NCBI GenBank assembly: GCA_947627115.1 | Contig: CANQUQ010000002.1 | Location: forward strand, 1 to 64,000 | Length of the DNA stretch: 64,000 bases | Origin: an uncultured Acetatifactor sp. | Lineage (GTDB): Bacteria; Bacillota; Clostridia; Lachnospirales; Lachnospiraceae | Direction: 5' to 3' | Shown here: one piece after another, positions 9,008 through 19,361 of the stretch | Layout of the letters: each line of letters opens with the position of its first letter | Position numbering within the stretch: position 1 is the first letter of the stretch | Program-made: the position numbers and the translations under genes | The notes under the pieces: generated by a model | Told to the model about the DNA's origin: nothing | Database searches by the model: none | What the model saw: the letters and a program-made list of their open reading frames with translations, nothing else

Positions 9008-9241
9008 TTAAAATACATTCAGGTTGAGCACCGCCGCAAGGACCATGAACAGTACCGCTAATACCTTGGTACATTTTACCAGGCGTCCCTCCATAGAACG
9101 GCCCTTGTTCTTGCCCCAATATGTCTCAGCCGCACCGCTGATGGAACCGAGTCCGGCAGACTTCCCCTCCTGCATCAGCACCGTCACAACAAGCGCAATA
9201 CAAACAATTATAAAAACAACCGTGATAACCGTCTTTACCAT
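9008..9241 (-). CDS. secG: Preprotein translocase subunit SecG
   Basis: A 77-residue membrane protein, the small accessory subunit of the SecYEG protein-conducting channel. It has two transmembrane helices (about 2-24 and 55-75) and between them the typical cytoplasmic loop with QEGKSAGLGSISGAAETYWGKNKGRS. Length matches the family. The ATG at 9241 follows a GGAGGT site. It follows eno by about 90 bp, has a candidate promoter of its own, and is followed by a strong terminator. Confidence 0.97.
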   Translation of the reverse strand: MVKTVITVVFIIVCIALVVTVLMQEGKSAGLGSISGAAETYWGKNKGRSMEGRLVKCTKVLAVLFMVLAAVLNLNVF

Positions 9242-9274
9242 TACCGTCTTTACCTCCGCTATGAAACAAGAACA

Positions 9275-9303
9275 ATATTACCACAAGTGCCGGAAAAACG
9301 CAA
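9275..9303 (-). promoter_or_regulatory. Candidate promoter for secG
   Basis: Minus strand TTGCGT (9298-9303), 17-base spacer, TAATAT (9275-9280), 33 bases upstream of the secG start. The -35 match is moderate. Confidence 0.5.
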
Positions 9304-9329
9304 GGTCGTTCTCAAATTTTTTTGAGGGC

Positions 9330-10685
<1,356 letters not shown>

Positions 10686-10769
10686 TCAGTATATCCGTGA
10701 GGGAGGAATTTATGCGCTGCATTTACAGCGGTTCTTTCATTGCCTGAAAATTTCTGCACAGTATCTGCA

Positions 10770-11792
10770 TCAGACCGTCTTGCCCGCCAAGATCTCGCAG
10801 TAGTCCCTGTAATTTTTCTCCAGGAGCGACGGTGTGTCCAGACCATAAGGACATTTTGCCCTGCAGCTCCCGCAGTGGAGACATTTTTCGATCAGCTTCA
10901 TCTTCTGCTGGACCTCCGGCGTCAGCTGCGCTTCGGAGGGGGACCTGCGTATCATCAGGCTCATTCTGGCACAGTTGTTGATCTCGATTCCCACGGGGCA
11001 CGGCATGCAGTAGCCGCAGCCTCTGCAGAAATCTCCCTTCAACTGTTCTCTGTCACGCCGGATGACTTCCGCCAGCTCCTCCGTCATCACGGGCGGAGCG
11101 TCTATGTAGGAGAGGAATTCGTCCAGCTCGCTCTCCCGCTGCACTCCCCAGATGGGCAGAACGCTGTCATACTGCGCCAGGAACGCATAGGCCGCCGCGG
11201 AGTTGGTGATCAGGCCCCCGGACATTGCCTTCATGGCGATAAATCCCATGTCGGCCTCCCTGCATTTTTCCACCAGCTCGATCTCCTTTTCCGTTGCCAG
11301 ATAGCAGAAGGGAAACTGCAGCGTCTCGTACAATCCGCTCTCCACGGCTTCGTGTGCCACCTTCAGCCTGTGGTTGGTGATGCCGATATGGCGGATCATG
11401 CCCTTGTCCTTCGCCTCCAGCATAGCCTCGTAGAGCCCTGTACCGTCGCCCGGCTTGGGGCAGAACGACGGGTTGTGGAACTGATAGATATCAATATAAT
11501 CCGTGCGCAGATCGTGAAGGGATGTCTGCAGGTCCTTCCAGAACCCCTCCGCGGTAGCCGCGCCGGTCTTGGTGGCTATGTAGACCTTCTCTCTGATGCC
11601 GTCGAAGGCCTCCCCCAGCTTTTCCTCGCTGTCCGTGTACCACCGGGCAGTATCATAATATGTGACACCGTTGTCATATGCTTTTTGCAGCAGTTTTACA
11701 GCCTCCGCTTTGGAGATGCGCTGTATCGGCAGCGCGCCGAAGGAATTCTTTTCGACAGTGATCCCCGTCCTGCCAAGTGTTACTTTTGCCAC
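10770..11792 (-). CDS. Aldo/keto reductase with C-terminal ferredoxin-like 4Fe-4S domain
   Basis: A 340-residue oxidoreductase. The N-terminal TIM-barrel aldo/keto reductase part has the tetrad Asp47, Tyr52, Lys75 and His106 (YYDTARWY, TKTG, YQFHNP). The C-terminal third carries two cysteine clusters, CRGCGYCMPCP and CLHCGSCRAKCP, each of the CxxCxxCxxxCP type that binds a [4Fe-4S] centre. This fusion is common in anaerobic Clostridia; substrates are unknown. The start is a GTG at 11792, nine bases after AAAGGAGG. It lies 54 bp after gpmI and 120 bp before eno, so it is expressed with the lower glycolytic enzymes, suggesting but not proving a redox role in that pathway. Confidence 0.92.
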   Translation of the reverse strand: MAKVTLGRTGITVEKNSFGALPIQRISKAEAVKLLQKAYDNGVTYYDTARWYTDSEEKLGEAFDGIREKVYIATKTGAATAEGFWKDLQTSLHDLRTDYIDIYQFHNPSFCPKPGDGTGLYEAMLEAKDKGMIRHIGITNHRLKVAHEAVESGLYETLQFPFCYLATEKEIELVEKCREADMGFIAMKAMSGGLITNSAAAYAFLAQYDSVLPIWGVQRESELDEFLSYIDAPPVMTEELAEVIRRDREQLKGDFCRGCGYCMPCPVGIEINNCARMSLMIRRSPSEAQLTPEVQQKMKLIEKCLHCGSCRAKCPYGLDTPSLLEKNYRDYCEILAGKTV

Positions 11793-11846
11793 CTGCGGAT
11801 GCCTCCTTTCATCTGAACATGCTGTATATCTGCGGAAATAATGCCG

Positions 11847-13409
11847 TTATTTTCGCACAAGCAGTGACTTTCCTGTCATCTCCGCAGGCTGTTCCCTGCC
11901 CATGATCTCGATCAGGGTGGGAACGATGTCCGCCAGACAGCCGCCCTCTCTCAGGGTATAGCCCTCGTCATAATTTACCAGGATAAAGGGCACGGGATTG
12001 GTGGTATGTGCGGTGAAGGGTTCTCCGGTCTCATAGTCCACCAGCTGCTCCGCATTTCCGTGGTCCGCACAGATGAACAGCGCACCGCCCGTCTCCTTCA
12101 CGAGCTCCACGATCTCACCCACACATTTGTCGATGACCTCCACAGCCTCCACCGCAGCCTCCAGCACGCCGGTATGGCCCACCATGTCGGGGTTTGCAAA
12201 GTTGCAGATGATCACATCGTAGACCGGATCGCCGTTTTCGTCCTTCGCGGTGATGGCTTCGCTCAGCTTATCGCACACGGTGTACGCGCTCATCCGCGGC
12301 TTTTTGTCATAGGTAGGCACATACTTGGGGGAGTTGACCAGAATGCGGTCCTCGCCCTCGTTGGGCTCCTCCACGCCTCCGTTAAAGAAAAATGTCACGT
12401 GCGCGTATTTCTCGGTCTCCGCAATGCGGGCCTGCCTCATGCCGTTGGCCGCCAGCCACTCGCCGAAGGTGTTCGTGACCGCGATCTTATGGAACGCCAC
12501 CTCCTTATTGGGAATGGTAGGATCATAGTCGGAAAAGCATACATAGGTAATGTTCTTTCTGGGCCCTCTGTCAAAGCCTTTGAAATCATCGTCGCAGAAG
12601 GCTCTGGATATCTCCCTGGCGCGGTCGGGACGGAAATTAAAGAAGACGATGGAATCGCCGTCCTGCACGGTGGCCACGGGCCTGCCGTCCTCCACCACTA
12701 CGGTGGGCTTTACGAATTCATCCGTCTCCTCCCTGTTATAGGATTCCTGAATCGCGCAGATACCGCAGGCGGCGGTCAGCCCCTCGCCCTTTGTCATGGC
12801 GTCGTATGCCAGCTTTACGCGGTCGTAGTTGTTATCTCTGTCCATGGCGTAGTAACGTCCCATCACGGTGGCGATCCTGCCCACGCCGATCTTCTCCATC
12901 TCCTTATTCAGCGCCTCCGCGAACTCCTTTCCGCTTGCGGGAGGCGTGTCACGGCCGTCCAGGAAGCAGTGGACGTATACCTTTTCCAGCCCGTTCCTCC
13001 TGGCCAGCTCCAGAAGACCGTACAGATGCGTGTTGTGGCTGTGCACGCCGCCGTCGGACAGAAGCCCCATCAGATGCAGTGAGCTGTTGTTCTTCTTGCA
13101 GTTCTCCACAGCCGCCGTCAGGGCAGGATTTTCAAAGAAGGTGCCGTCCTGGATCTCCTTTGTAATCCTGGTAAGCTCCTGGTACACAATACGGCCTGCG
13201 CCCATGTTCAGGTGCCCCACCTCGGAATTTCCCATCTGACCGTCGGGAAGTCCGACGGCCATACCGCTGGCGTTGCCCTTCACAAAGGGATACTCCTTCA
13301 TCAGCCTGTCCATCACAGGCGTCTTTGCCAATGCCACCGCATTGCCCTCCGTCTTCTCATTCAGTCCGTAACCGTCCAGGATCATCAATACTACAGGTCT
13401 CTTGCTCAT
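11847..13409 (-). CDS. gpmI: 2,3-bisphosphoglycerate-independent phosphoglycerate mutase
   Basis: A 520-residue, two-manganese enzyme of the alkaline phosphatase superfamily that converts 3- to 2-phosphoglycerate. It has the N-terminal metal motif LMILDGYG, the catalytic Ser62 in MGNSEVGHLNMGAGR, the DGRDTPP loop, YYAMDRD, and the C-terminal metal motifs NFANPDMVGHTG and ICADHGNAEQ. The start MSKRP at 13409 matches the usual family start; a longer reading to 13472 adds a non-homologous extension and another ATG at 13421 sits too close to the AGGAAAGG site. A near-consensus promoter lies at 13496-13524. First gene of the gpmI / aldo-keto reductase / eno unit. Confidence 0.97.
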   Translation of the reverse strand: MSKRPVVLMILDGYGLNEKTEGNAVALAKTPVMDRLMKEYPFVKGNASGMAVGLPDGQMGNSEVGHLNMGAGRIVYQELTRITKEIQDGTFFENPALTAAVENCKKNNSSLHLMGLLSDGGVHSHNTHLYGLLELARRNGLEKVYVHCFLDGRDTPPASGKEFAEALNKEMEKIGVGRIATVMGRYYAMDRDNNYDRVKLAYDAMTKGEGLTAACGICAIQESYNREETDEFVKPTVVVEDGRPVATVQDGDSIVFFNFRPDRAREISRAFCDDDFKGFDRGPRKNITYVCFSDYDPTIPNKEVAFHKIAVTNTFGEWLAANGMRQARIAETEKYAHVTFFFNGGVEEPNEGEDRILVNSPKYVPTYDKKPRMSAYTVCDKLSEAITAKDENGDPVYDVIICNFANPDMVGHTGVLEAAVEAVEVIDKCVGEIVELVKETGGALFICADHGNAEQLVDYETGEPFTAHTTNPVPFILVNYDEGYTLREGGCLADIVPTLIEIMGREQPAEMTGKSLLVRK

Positions 13410-13495
13410 ATCTATAACCATACCTTTCCTGTGGCCCGCCGCTCTGCCTTTGGAGGCGCAGGGCGCAGGCACAAAATCATTCTCTACTTTTCAGA

Positions 13496-13524
13496 ATTAT
13501 ACACTGAAAAATCCGCCTGTGCAA
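13496..13524 (-). promoter_or_regulatory. Sigma-A promoter of the gpmI operon
   Basis: Minus strand TTGCAC (13519-13524), 17-base spacer, TATAAT (13496-13501). About 80 nt of leader to the gpmI start. Confidence 0.8.
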
Positions 13525-13583
13525 TAATTAGTTCATCAATTATTTCTCTGACGTTCCGGCCTGCTGCGTCATTCGGATTTCGG

Positions 13584-13612
13584 TTGACATTTCTCACGAA
13601 TTAGTTTAAGGT
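13584..13612 (+). promoter_or_regulatory. Weak candidate promoter for the YgjP-like gene
   Basis: Plus strand TTGACA (13584-13589), 17-base spacer, TAAGGT (13607-13612). The -35 is perfect, the -10 is poor. It is 28 bases from the start codon at 13641. Confidence 0.4.
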
Positions 13613-13640
13613 AAAGCAAAATCGTAAACGGGGGATCTGC

Positions 13641-14066
13641 ATGACAAATATCATCTATCTGACTCCGGCGGAGACAAGACGTCTGGAGGCCTTTAAAAGA
13701 AGATACCGGGAGGAAGCCCGCAAAAAATTTGAAGAGCGGGTGGCCTTCTACCACCCGCTCACCGGCGGACACTATACCTCCATCACCGTCCGCGACCAGA
13801 AAAGCCGCTGGGGCAGCTGCTCTTCCAGAGGAACGCTGTCATTTAACTACCGCCTGATCTTTGCGCCGCTGCCGGTACTGGACTATGTGGTAGTCCATGA
13901 ACTGTGCCATCTGACCCACATGAATCATTCCAAGGAATTCTGGGGGAAGGTATCCTCTGTCCTGCCCGATTATAAGACACAGAGGCAGTGGCTGAAAGAC
14001 CACGGCGCCGAACTGTCTGCTGAGCTCCACATGGAAAAACTGGGCATCCCGCTCAGACTTTCGTAA
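13641..14066 (+). CDS. YgjP-like (DUF45) zinc metallopeptidase-type protein
   Basis: A 141-residue protein with the YgjP/DUF45 signature: RDQKSRWGSCSSRGTLSFNYRL-type block followed by VVHELCHLTHMNHSKEFW, giving HExxH at residues 86-90 and a third ligand His96. Proteins of this kind are predicted zinc-dependent hydrolases related to SprT/WssF folds; the substrate is unknown. The family is usually longer (over 200 residues); here the N-terminal part is reduced to about 45 residues while the catalytic block is intact. The start ATG follows a GGGGG stretch. Convergent with the solute-binding protein gene, whose stop is only eight bases away; no terminator is visible between them. Confidence 0.88.
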   Translation: MTNIIYLTPAETRRLEAFKRRYREEARKKFEERVAFYHPLTGGHYTSITVRDQKSRWGSCSSRGTLSFNYRLIFAPLPVLDYVVVHELCHLTHMNHSKEFWGKVSSVLPDYKTQRQWLKDHGAELSAELHMEKLGIPLRLS

Positions 14067-14074
14067 AAAATCTT

Positions 14075-16645
14075 CTATCTGTTCTCATCCACAAAGAGCT
14101 GCACCCTGCTCTGGATGATTCCCGCCACCTCCTGGGCCGTTTTCTGACCGGCGTAAAATCCGCCCATCTCCTCATTGATGATATTCATGAGCTCCTGATT
14201 GTTGTAAGTGGCTTTTTCAACGGAACAAATCATATTCACCGCCTCATCCAGCTGCTCCTGGCTCATGGGAGAAAGCTTGATCTCTTCGCCGTTGATGTAG
14301 ATGGTCTCGTCATACTCCACCTTCTCCCCCGTCTCATAGTCGATATAGTAGGGGCGCTCCAGAGCCTCCTTTGCCTTCGCATCGAAGTTGTCCTTCTGGA
14401 TCGACAGACCGTAGTTCATCTCATCCTGAAATTCATCCGTCAGATAGTACCGCAGGAACTCCCACGCGGCATCCTGGTTGGCGGATTTCGCGGAGATACA
14501 GTAGGTATCCCCCACGTCGATCACCGACCCCTGACCGCTGGCCGTAGGGAATCCGATATAGGAGATATCTTCCCCGAAGAGTCCGTTTACAGTGTAATTC
14601 AGATTGGAGACACCGGAGATAAAGGTCTCGCACAGCAGGGCCTTGTCTTCCCGGAACTGGGACTCATAGCTATATTCTTCCCAGTATGCATCGTCGTAAA
14701 CGATCTCCTCCGGCAGAGTCTTGGCGTACTCCATCATGGCGATGAATTCCGGGGAATCGAAATTACATTTTCCCGTGTCCACATCCACCAGGTCCGCCCC
14801 GTCATAGGCCATGACCAGAGCAAAGAAATTATCTCTGGTCAGATCGCCGAACATCTTGGTATCCTCCGGCTGTGAATCCTGCAGCTGATACATGTCCTCC
14901 ATAGTCCAGGAGGTCCTGTCGCCCACCAGGGCTTCCTTGGCGATCATGGTCCGCACATAGAACTGAGGGATCACCTGATAGAGCTTCCCGTCGATGGAAT
15001 AAGCGTTGAACACATTGTCCATGAATTCCACCGAGGACAGCTCCTCGTCATTTTCAATGAGCTTGCCGATATCCGCCAGCAGTCCCTTTGCGACATATTT
15101 GTCCACGGACTGTCCCGACATGATCAGAATGTCCGGCATGTCGCCCGTGATGATATCGCTGTCCAGCTTTGCGAATCCTGCATAATAGTCGTCGTACGTA
15201 TTGAACTCGTTGTAGGATTTTATCGTGATCCTGTATTCGTCGCTGTTCCTGTTATATTCCACCACTCTCTTGCGTATCTCAAAATCCGGATCGTTGCCCG
15301 CCAGCACCAGGACCTTCTTGTCCGGGATATCCTCCGGCTTCACATAGGTGAAGATGGCCGCCGATACACTGTTCGTGCCCATAGCCTCACTGTCCGTGTC
15401 CAACGAATCAAACACTCCGATAAAGGAATCGTCATCAAGCTGGCAAATGCTGTAAAAGGAACTGATCTCCAGATCGGAGTTGATGAAATTCATCATGGGC
15501 GTTCCCTGCTCATCTCCCAGGCTGTAGGAAAAGACACCTTCTCCTGTGCTGTAGATCAGATCGGCGCTCCGGCCCGGTGCAAGCGACGAAAATCCGTTGT
15601 ATGCAAAGGATTCCGGGACCTGTACAGGCTCTCCGAGTTGTCTGGTCTCGGCATCATAGCGGACAAAATACTGCTTGGTCCAGTCATCCATGTCATTGTA
15701 CATGATCAGTTCACTGCCGTCTCCCATCGGGACCGTCTGATTGGACTGGTATACCAGCTCCCCCAGATCACCGGAGAAAGCCTTCCTCTCCCCTACATTG
15801 CCGTCGGTATCCACGTTCACGTAATAGGCGCTGTTTCCCATCAGCACCAGATCCACGCTTCCGTCGGGGCCTTCCATCAGATTGCCTGGCCAGAAGCTCT
15901 CCTCCTCCGTATTCATGGACGCAATATCCAGATCGGTCTCCCACAGCATGGCTCCTGACATATCCCAGCAGCACACATAGTTGTTGCTCTTGAACACATA
16001 GTTCTCCGGATCGGAATAATCCTCGAAGTTATGATATTTGATGCCGTACAGCCGTCCGTCAACGAACAGATAATTGTTGTATCCCACATATTCATAAGTC
16101 TCCCCCTGGGACACGTCCTCCACAGGCTCCTCCGTATCGGTATCGGCCTCCTCGGTCCCCGCATCCGGCTCCTCGGTCTCCGCATCCGGCTCCTCGGTCC
16201 CTGCATCCGGCTCCTCGGTCTCCGCATCCGGCTCCTCGGTCCCTGCATCCGGTTCCTCGGTCTCTGCATCCGGTTCCTCGGTCTCTGCATCTGGCTGACC
16301 GTCCGGCGCCTCCAGGGAATTCTCCAGCTTCACTGCCTGCATCTCGGTACTGCCGTCCTTCAGGGACAGCAATCGGACATCCGTTTCGCTGTCCCCCGTT
16401 TCGGGATACACCTCCACCAGCATGTAATACGTGCCGTCGTCATAACCGCTCTGCCGGACGCTCATACCGTTACTGCCCAGATCGGGCATGGTAATCTCCT
16501 GCATGCGGTACACATGCTCCTTTGCCAGCGCGGCATTTTCCATGGGGTCTCCGGTCTGTCTGCTGGCACACCCCGCAAATCCTGTCATTGCCAGGGCAGG
16601 CACCAGCACTGCCCCCACCGCTTTTTTCAACCAGCTTTTTTTCAT
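14075..16645 (-). CDS. Large extracellular solute-binding lipoprotein with N-terminal propeller-like region
   Basis: An 856-residue lipoprotein (signal peptide and lipobox GFAGC, Cys26). Residues about 30-100 form a short lead, about 110-165 are eight near-identical heptads of the TEEPDAE/TEEPDAG type encoded by a 21-bp repeat, about 170-430 look like a beta-propeller-type region (repeated short strands with W, Y and G), and about 440-856 resemble a family 1 ABC solute-binding protein. The C-terminus (FYAGQKTAQEVAGIIQSRVQ) is clearly paralogous to that of the protein at 21275-23563, so two related binding proteins flank one operon. It should sit outside the membrane. The ATG at 16645 follows GAGAGGAAATT. 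Ligand unknown; poly- or oligosaccharide is the usual class for these permease partners. Confidence 0.85.
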   Translation of the reverse strand: MKKSWLKKAVGAVLVPALAMTGFAGCASRQTGDPMENAALAKEHVYRMQEITMPDLGSNGMSVRQSGYDDGTYYMLVEVYPETGDSETDVRLLSLKDGSTEMQAVKLENSLEAPDGQPDAETEEPDAETEEPDAGTEEPDAETEEPDAGTEEPDAETEEPDAGTEEADTDTEEPVEDVSQGETYEYVGYNNYLFVDGRLYGIKYHNFEDYSDPENYVFKSNNYVCCWDMSGAMLWETDLDIASMNTEEESFWPGNLMEGPDGSVDLVLMGNSAYYVNVDTDGNVGERKAFSGDLGELVYQSNQTVPMGDGSELIMYNDMDDWTKQYFVRYDAETRQLGEPVQVPESFAYNGFSSLAPGRSADLIYSTGEGVFSYSLGDEQGTPMMNFINSDLEISSFYSICQLDDDSFIGVFDSLDTDSEAMGTNSVSAAIFTYVKPEDIPDKKVLVLAGNDPDFEIRKRVVEYNRNSDEYRITIKSYNEFNTYDDYYAGFAKLDSDIITGDMPDILIMSGQSVDKYVAKGLLADIGKLIENDEELSSVEFMDNVFNAYSIDGKLYQVIPQFYVRTMIAKEALVGDRTSWTMEDMYQLQDSQPEDTKMFGDLTRDNFFALVMAYDGADLVDVDTGKCNFDSPEFIAMMEYAKTLPEEIVYDDAYWEEYSYESQFREDKALLCETFISGVSNLNYTVNGLFGEDISYIGFPTASGQGSVIDVGDTYCISAKSANQDAAWEFLRYYLTDEFQDEMNYGLSIQKDNFDAKAKEALERPYYIDYETGEKVEYDETIYINGEEIKLSPMSQEQLDEAVNMICSVEKATYNNQELMNIINEEMGGFYAGQKTAQEVAGIIQSRVQLFVDENR
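16127..16292 (-). repeat. 21-bp tandem repeat inside the solute-binding protein gene
   Basis: About eight 21-base units encode the heptad (T)EEPDA(E/G). Alternating units differ at one codon (GAG versus GGG type), giving an E/G alternation. The tract encodes a flexible acidic spacer between the membrane anchor and the folded domains and is expected to vary in copy number. Confidence 0.85.
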
Positions 16646-16653
16646 AATTTCCT

Positions 16654-16684
16654 CTCATTCTGCCGCTTCAGCGGCCATTTTATA
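16654..16684 (-). repeat. 31-bp intergenic hairpin repeat, copy 2
   Basis: Second copy of the element at 6317-6347 (29 of 31 identical). It begins right after the stop codon of the MacB-like gene and ends just upstream of the ribosome binding site of the next gene. The GCCGC/GCGGC stem has no T run, so it is not a terminator; RNA stabilisation or processing is more likely. Confidence 0.7.
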
Positions 16685-17758
16685 TCATTCAAAATTTGGA
16701 TCTTCTATCTCCTTCTTCTTCCGCTTCTGGCGCTGTTTTTCTGCCAGCCGCTCCAGCTTATCCTTCAGGATCAGCATTTTCCCCCTGACCGTCCAGCCCT
16801 TGTGCCGCCACCAGATGACGAACAGAACAATCGCCACTCCCAGAGCATAGAGCAGGAACAGCATGTCGAACAGTGTGATCAGAGCAATGATATCCTCATA
16901 CCCTCTGGCTATGTTCTCCCAGTAGGGATAAATGATGGCTTTCCCGTTCATGGAGCGGACGCCGAACTGTGTGATCATCCGAAGTCTTTTCGGAAAGGAG
17001 AACCGGGAGGAGTTCTCGATCACCTCGGTCTTAAGCGGGTCGCTGCCCAGATTTTCCCGCACAAAATTCTCCGCAAAATGCGAGACGGGGTCGGGCATGA
17101 CAATCTCATAGTGATTGATGCCGTTGCTCTGTCCCAACTCCTCCAGAGTCTGACAGGACACATAGATCAATGTGCTGTTCAGACCTGCGGCTTTCGCCAG
17201 ATGTCCGTCTGGCCGTTCCACCACTCCCGTGACGATATGGGGAATATTGCCGATGTAGACGATCATTCCCGCCACGTCGCTGGAGCCGAACAGCTGCCAT
17301 GCGGCATCCTCGTCTATGACACAGTAGTCCTGCATCAGGTCGTTGCCTGAGAAATAAGAGCCGGATATCAGCCTCAGAGGATGAAACAAAAAGAAATCTC
17401 CGCCGATACCGATCGCATTGGCTTCCAGGGTGTTGTTCCCCCTGGTGACCGTCACGCTTCCGTCGGCGCTGTAGGCATCTGCCCACAGCCTTGCGCCGGG
17501 ATTTTCGGAATCCTGTATCACAGACGCCTCCGTCAGGGCGTTGTCTATGGAATGTTCAAAGTCCTCTATCCGGTCCCGGTCGACATCGGCATCCACGGAA
17601 AAAAAGCAGCTGACCTGGGCGACACCGCCATCCTCGCTCCACCGCCGTGCCATTTGCTGTTCCGCCTGACTGTTCCCCAGGGCCCGAATGATCAGCAGCA
17701 GGATGATAAATACCACAAAGGATAAGCCTCCGCTTATACCCACAATTATCTTCTTCAT
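16685..17758 (-). CDS. MacB-like periplasmic-core-domain membrane protein lacking most permease helices
   Basis: A 357-residue protein with one N-terminal helix (about 5-27), a large extracytoplasmic domain (about 30-280) resembling the MacB periplasmic core domain of ABC-type efflux permeases (elements such as GGDFFLFHPLRLISGSYF and VIDEDAAWQLFGSSDVAG), one C-terminal hydrophobic segment (about 288-320) and a basic cytoplasmic tail (KQRQKRKKKEIED). True MacB/FtsX permeases have four helices; here only two are apparent, so it cannot be a complete permease. It is 10 bp downstream of a HlyD-like adaptor, the usual partner of MacB in YknX/YknZ-type pumps, but no ATPase gene is nearby. Function unknown; a co-receptor or scaffold of the flanking transporter is possible. 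Confidence 0.75.
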   Translation of the reverse strand: MKKIIVGISGGLSFVVFIILLLIIRALGNSQAEQQMARRWSEDGGVAQVSCFFSVDADVDRDRIEDFEHSIDNALTEASVIQDSENPGARLWADAYSADGSVTVTRGNNTLEANAIGIGGDFFLFHPLRLISGSYFSGNDLMQDYCVIDEDAAWQLFGSSDVAGMIVYIGNIPHIVTGVVERPDGHLAKAAGLNSTLIYVSCQTLEELGQSNGINHYEIVMPDPVSHFAENFVRENLGSDPLKTEVIENSSRFSFPKRLRMITQFGVRSMNGKAIIYPYWENIARGYEDIIALITLFDMLFLLYALGVAIVLFVIWWRHKGWTVRGKMLILKDKLERLAEKQRQKRKKKEIEDPNFE

Positions 17759-17768
17759 TGCCTGCCTC

Positions 17769-19319
17769 CTAGTCGTTGGCCAGCCGCACCAGTTGTCCTG
17801 CCTCTACAGGCTGAGTGGAGGTCGTGATCACGAACTCATATCCGTACAAAGCGCCGCTTACGGCCGACTGTGTGTCATCGCTGGCCAATACTTCCACATC
17901 CACGCGGCTGGCATAATATCGATTTCCCAGGGGAGACGGTCTGGACTCCACGATAAGGATGAACTTACCGTTGTTGTCCTCTCTGATCGCACTGTTGGGT
18001 ACGATACAGTCAAAATCCGCGCTTTTCTGGCCCACCGAGACATTCAGCGTCTGTCCGGGCGTGACATTTCCCGTGATATCAAATGTGAGCAGCTTCTTCT
18101 GGCCCGGCTCCGTAAGGTCCGGCTTAATGCCGGACAGCACCACATCCACCTCGTCGTATCTCCACGCATTTACCAGATCGGCCCTGTCGCCCACGCTCAG
18201 CCGTCTTGACTGCTCGTTGGTGACGGAAAAACTCATGGTATAACCCTTTCCCTCCGGCTGCAGGACCGCCACCGGCGTATCCGCACTGGTCATGTTGCCT
18301 GCGACCACATTCACCGCTGTGACCGTTCCGGAAATATCTGCGTTGACAGTGGCGCCGATCGAATTCGCGGAAAGTTTGTCTACTTCCTTCTGCGCCTCAG
18401 CCACATCCTCTCTCGCATCTGAAATCGCCTTCTGGAAATCGTCCAGATTCAGTATATTCCCCAGCATCGCCTTCAGGTCGTCCAGCTCCTTCTGTGCCGC
18501 CTCCAGGGCCTTGGTCGCCGAAGCCTGAGACTTCTGTACATTATATCTGTCCAGCTCAAGACTTGATTTCTGAAGCTTCAGGTTCTCTATCTGTGACGTG
18601 ATTTCATCGTATTCCTTTTGCGCTTTTTCCAGTGCCTCCTTTGCGGGAGCCGCTGCGGCCGCGTCGCCTCCGCTGACCTCATCGTAGGATGCCGCCGCGG
18701 AGTCCAGCTTATTCTTTGCAGCCTCCTGCCTGACCTCTTCGTAGGCTATCTGCGCATTGACATCCTCGATCTTTGTATCCAGCTTGGCCACCGACTTATC
18801 ACGGTCCGCGAGGGACTGCTGGGCCTGGGCTACCTTATTCTGTGCATCCGTAAGCTGCTGACGGTAGCTGACCACCGGTGTGCTCCCGTCGGCCTGCTGG
18901 ATATCCTGCGCGGTGTAATCCTCCGTCAGGAGCGCCCGGTCAAAGGCATCCTCCGCGGCCTGAAGAGCGTCCTCCTTTTCGTCCAGGACCGCCTGAGCCG
19001 CTTTCAGCTCCTCGCTCTCCGCATCCTCAAGATACAGGATCACATCTCCCTTCTCGACCTGATCGCCCGCCCGCACGGCGACGCTGGCGACCTTTCTGGA
19101 CTCAGTCACCTTCACCTCGTAGGGATCCCCGCTCTCCACCACACCGGTGCCGCGGATCTTAGCCGTAATGGTGCCGGGCGATACATACTGTGTAGCCACT
19201 TCGGGCAAGGAATAATTCATGAAAGTGTTGGAAAAGAAAGTCAGCACCAGCATTACCGCCAGAAACACAATGGCCGCTGTCTTGATCCACTCCCGCTTCT
19301 TCTTTCCATTCTCATTCAT
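17769..19319 (-). CDS. HlyD/RND-type membrane fusion (adaptor) protein
   Basis: A 516-residue membrane-anchored adaptor. One N-terminal helix (about 13-32), a split lipoyl/barrel-sandwich domain (around VASVAVRAGDQVEKGDVILYL and NADISGTVTAVNVVAGNMT), a long alpha-helical hairpin between them (about 105-320, rich in A, E, K, Q and D), and C-terminal beta-barrel and membrane-proximal domains (about 345-516). In Gram-positive bacteria such adaptors (YknX type) link a MacB-like permease to other envelope factors. Here it lies between two sugar-type permeases and a MacB-like protein in one operon, an uncommon setting. Confidence 0.85.
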   Translation of the reverse strand: MNENGKKKREWIKTAAIVFLAVMLVLTFFSNTFMNYSLPEVATQYVSPGTITAKIRGTGVVESGDPYEVKVTESRKVASVAVRAGDQVEKGDVILYLEDAESEELKAAQAVLDEKEDALQAAEDAFDRALLTEDYTAQDIQQADGSTPVVSYRQQLTDAQNKVAQAQQSLADRDKSVAKLDTKIEDVNAQIAYEEVRQEAAKNKLDSAAASYDEVSGGDAAAAAPAKEALEKAQKEYDEITSQIENLKLQKSSLELDRYNVQKSQASATKALEAAQKELDDLKAMLGNILNLDDFQKAISDAREDVAEAQKEVDKLSANSIGATVNADISGTVTAVNVVAGNMTSADTPVAVLQPEGKGYTMSFSVTNEQSRRLSVGDRADLVNAWRYDEVDVVLSGIKPDLTEPGQKKLLTFDITGNVTPGQTLNVSVGQKSADFDCIVPNSAIREDNNGKFILIVESRPSPLGNRYYASRVDVEVLASDDTQSAVSGALYGYEFVITTSTQPVEAGQLVRLAND

Positions 19320-19361
19320 CGCTCTTCTCTCCTCATATTTTCTGTATCTATACTGTAATTA

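Noticed and set aside
9308..9326. An A/T-rich inverted repeat after eno as a terminator
   Set aside because: The stem is only five pairs with no GC content and no distinct T tract beyond it.
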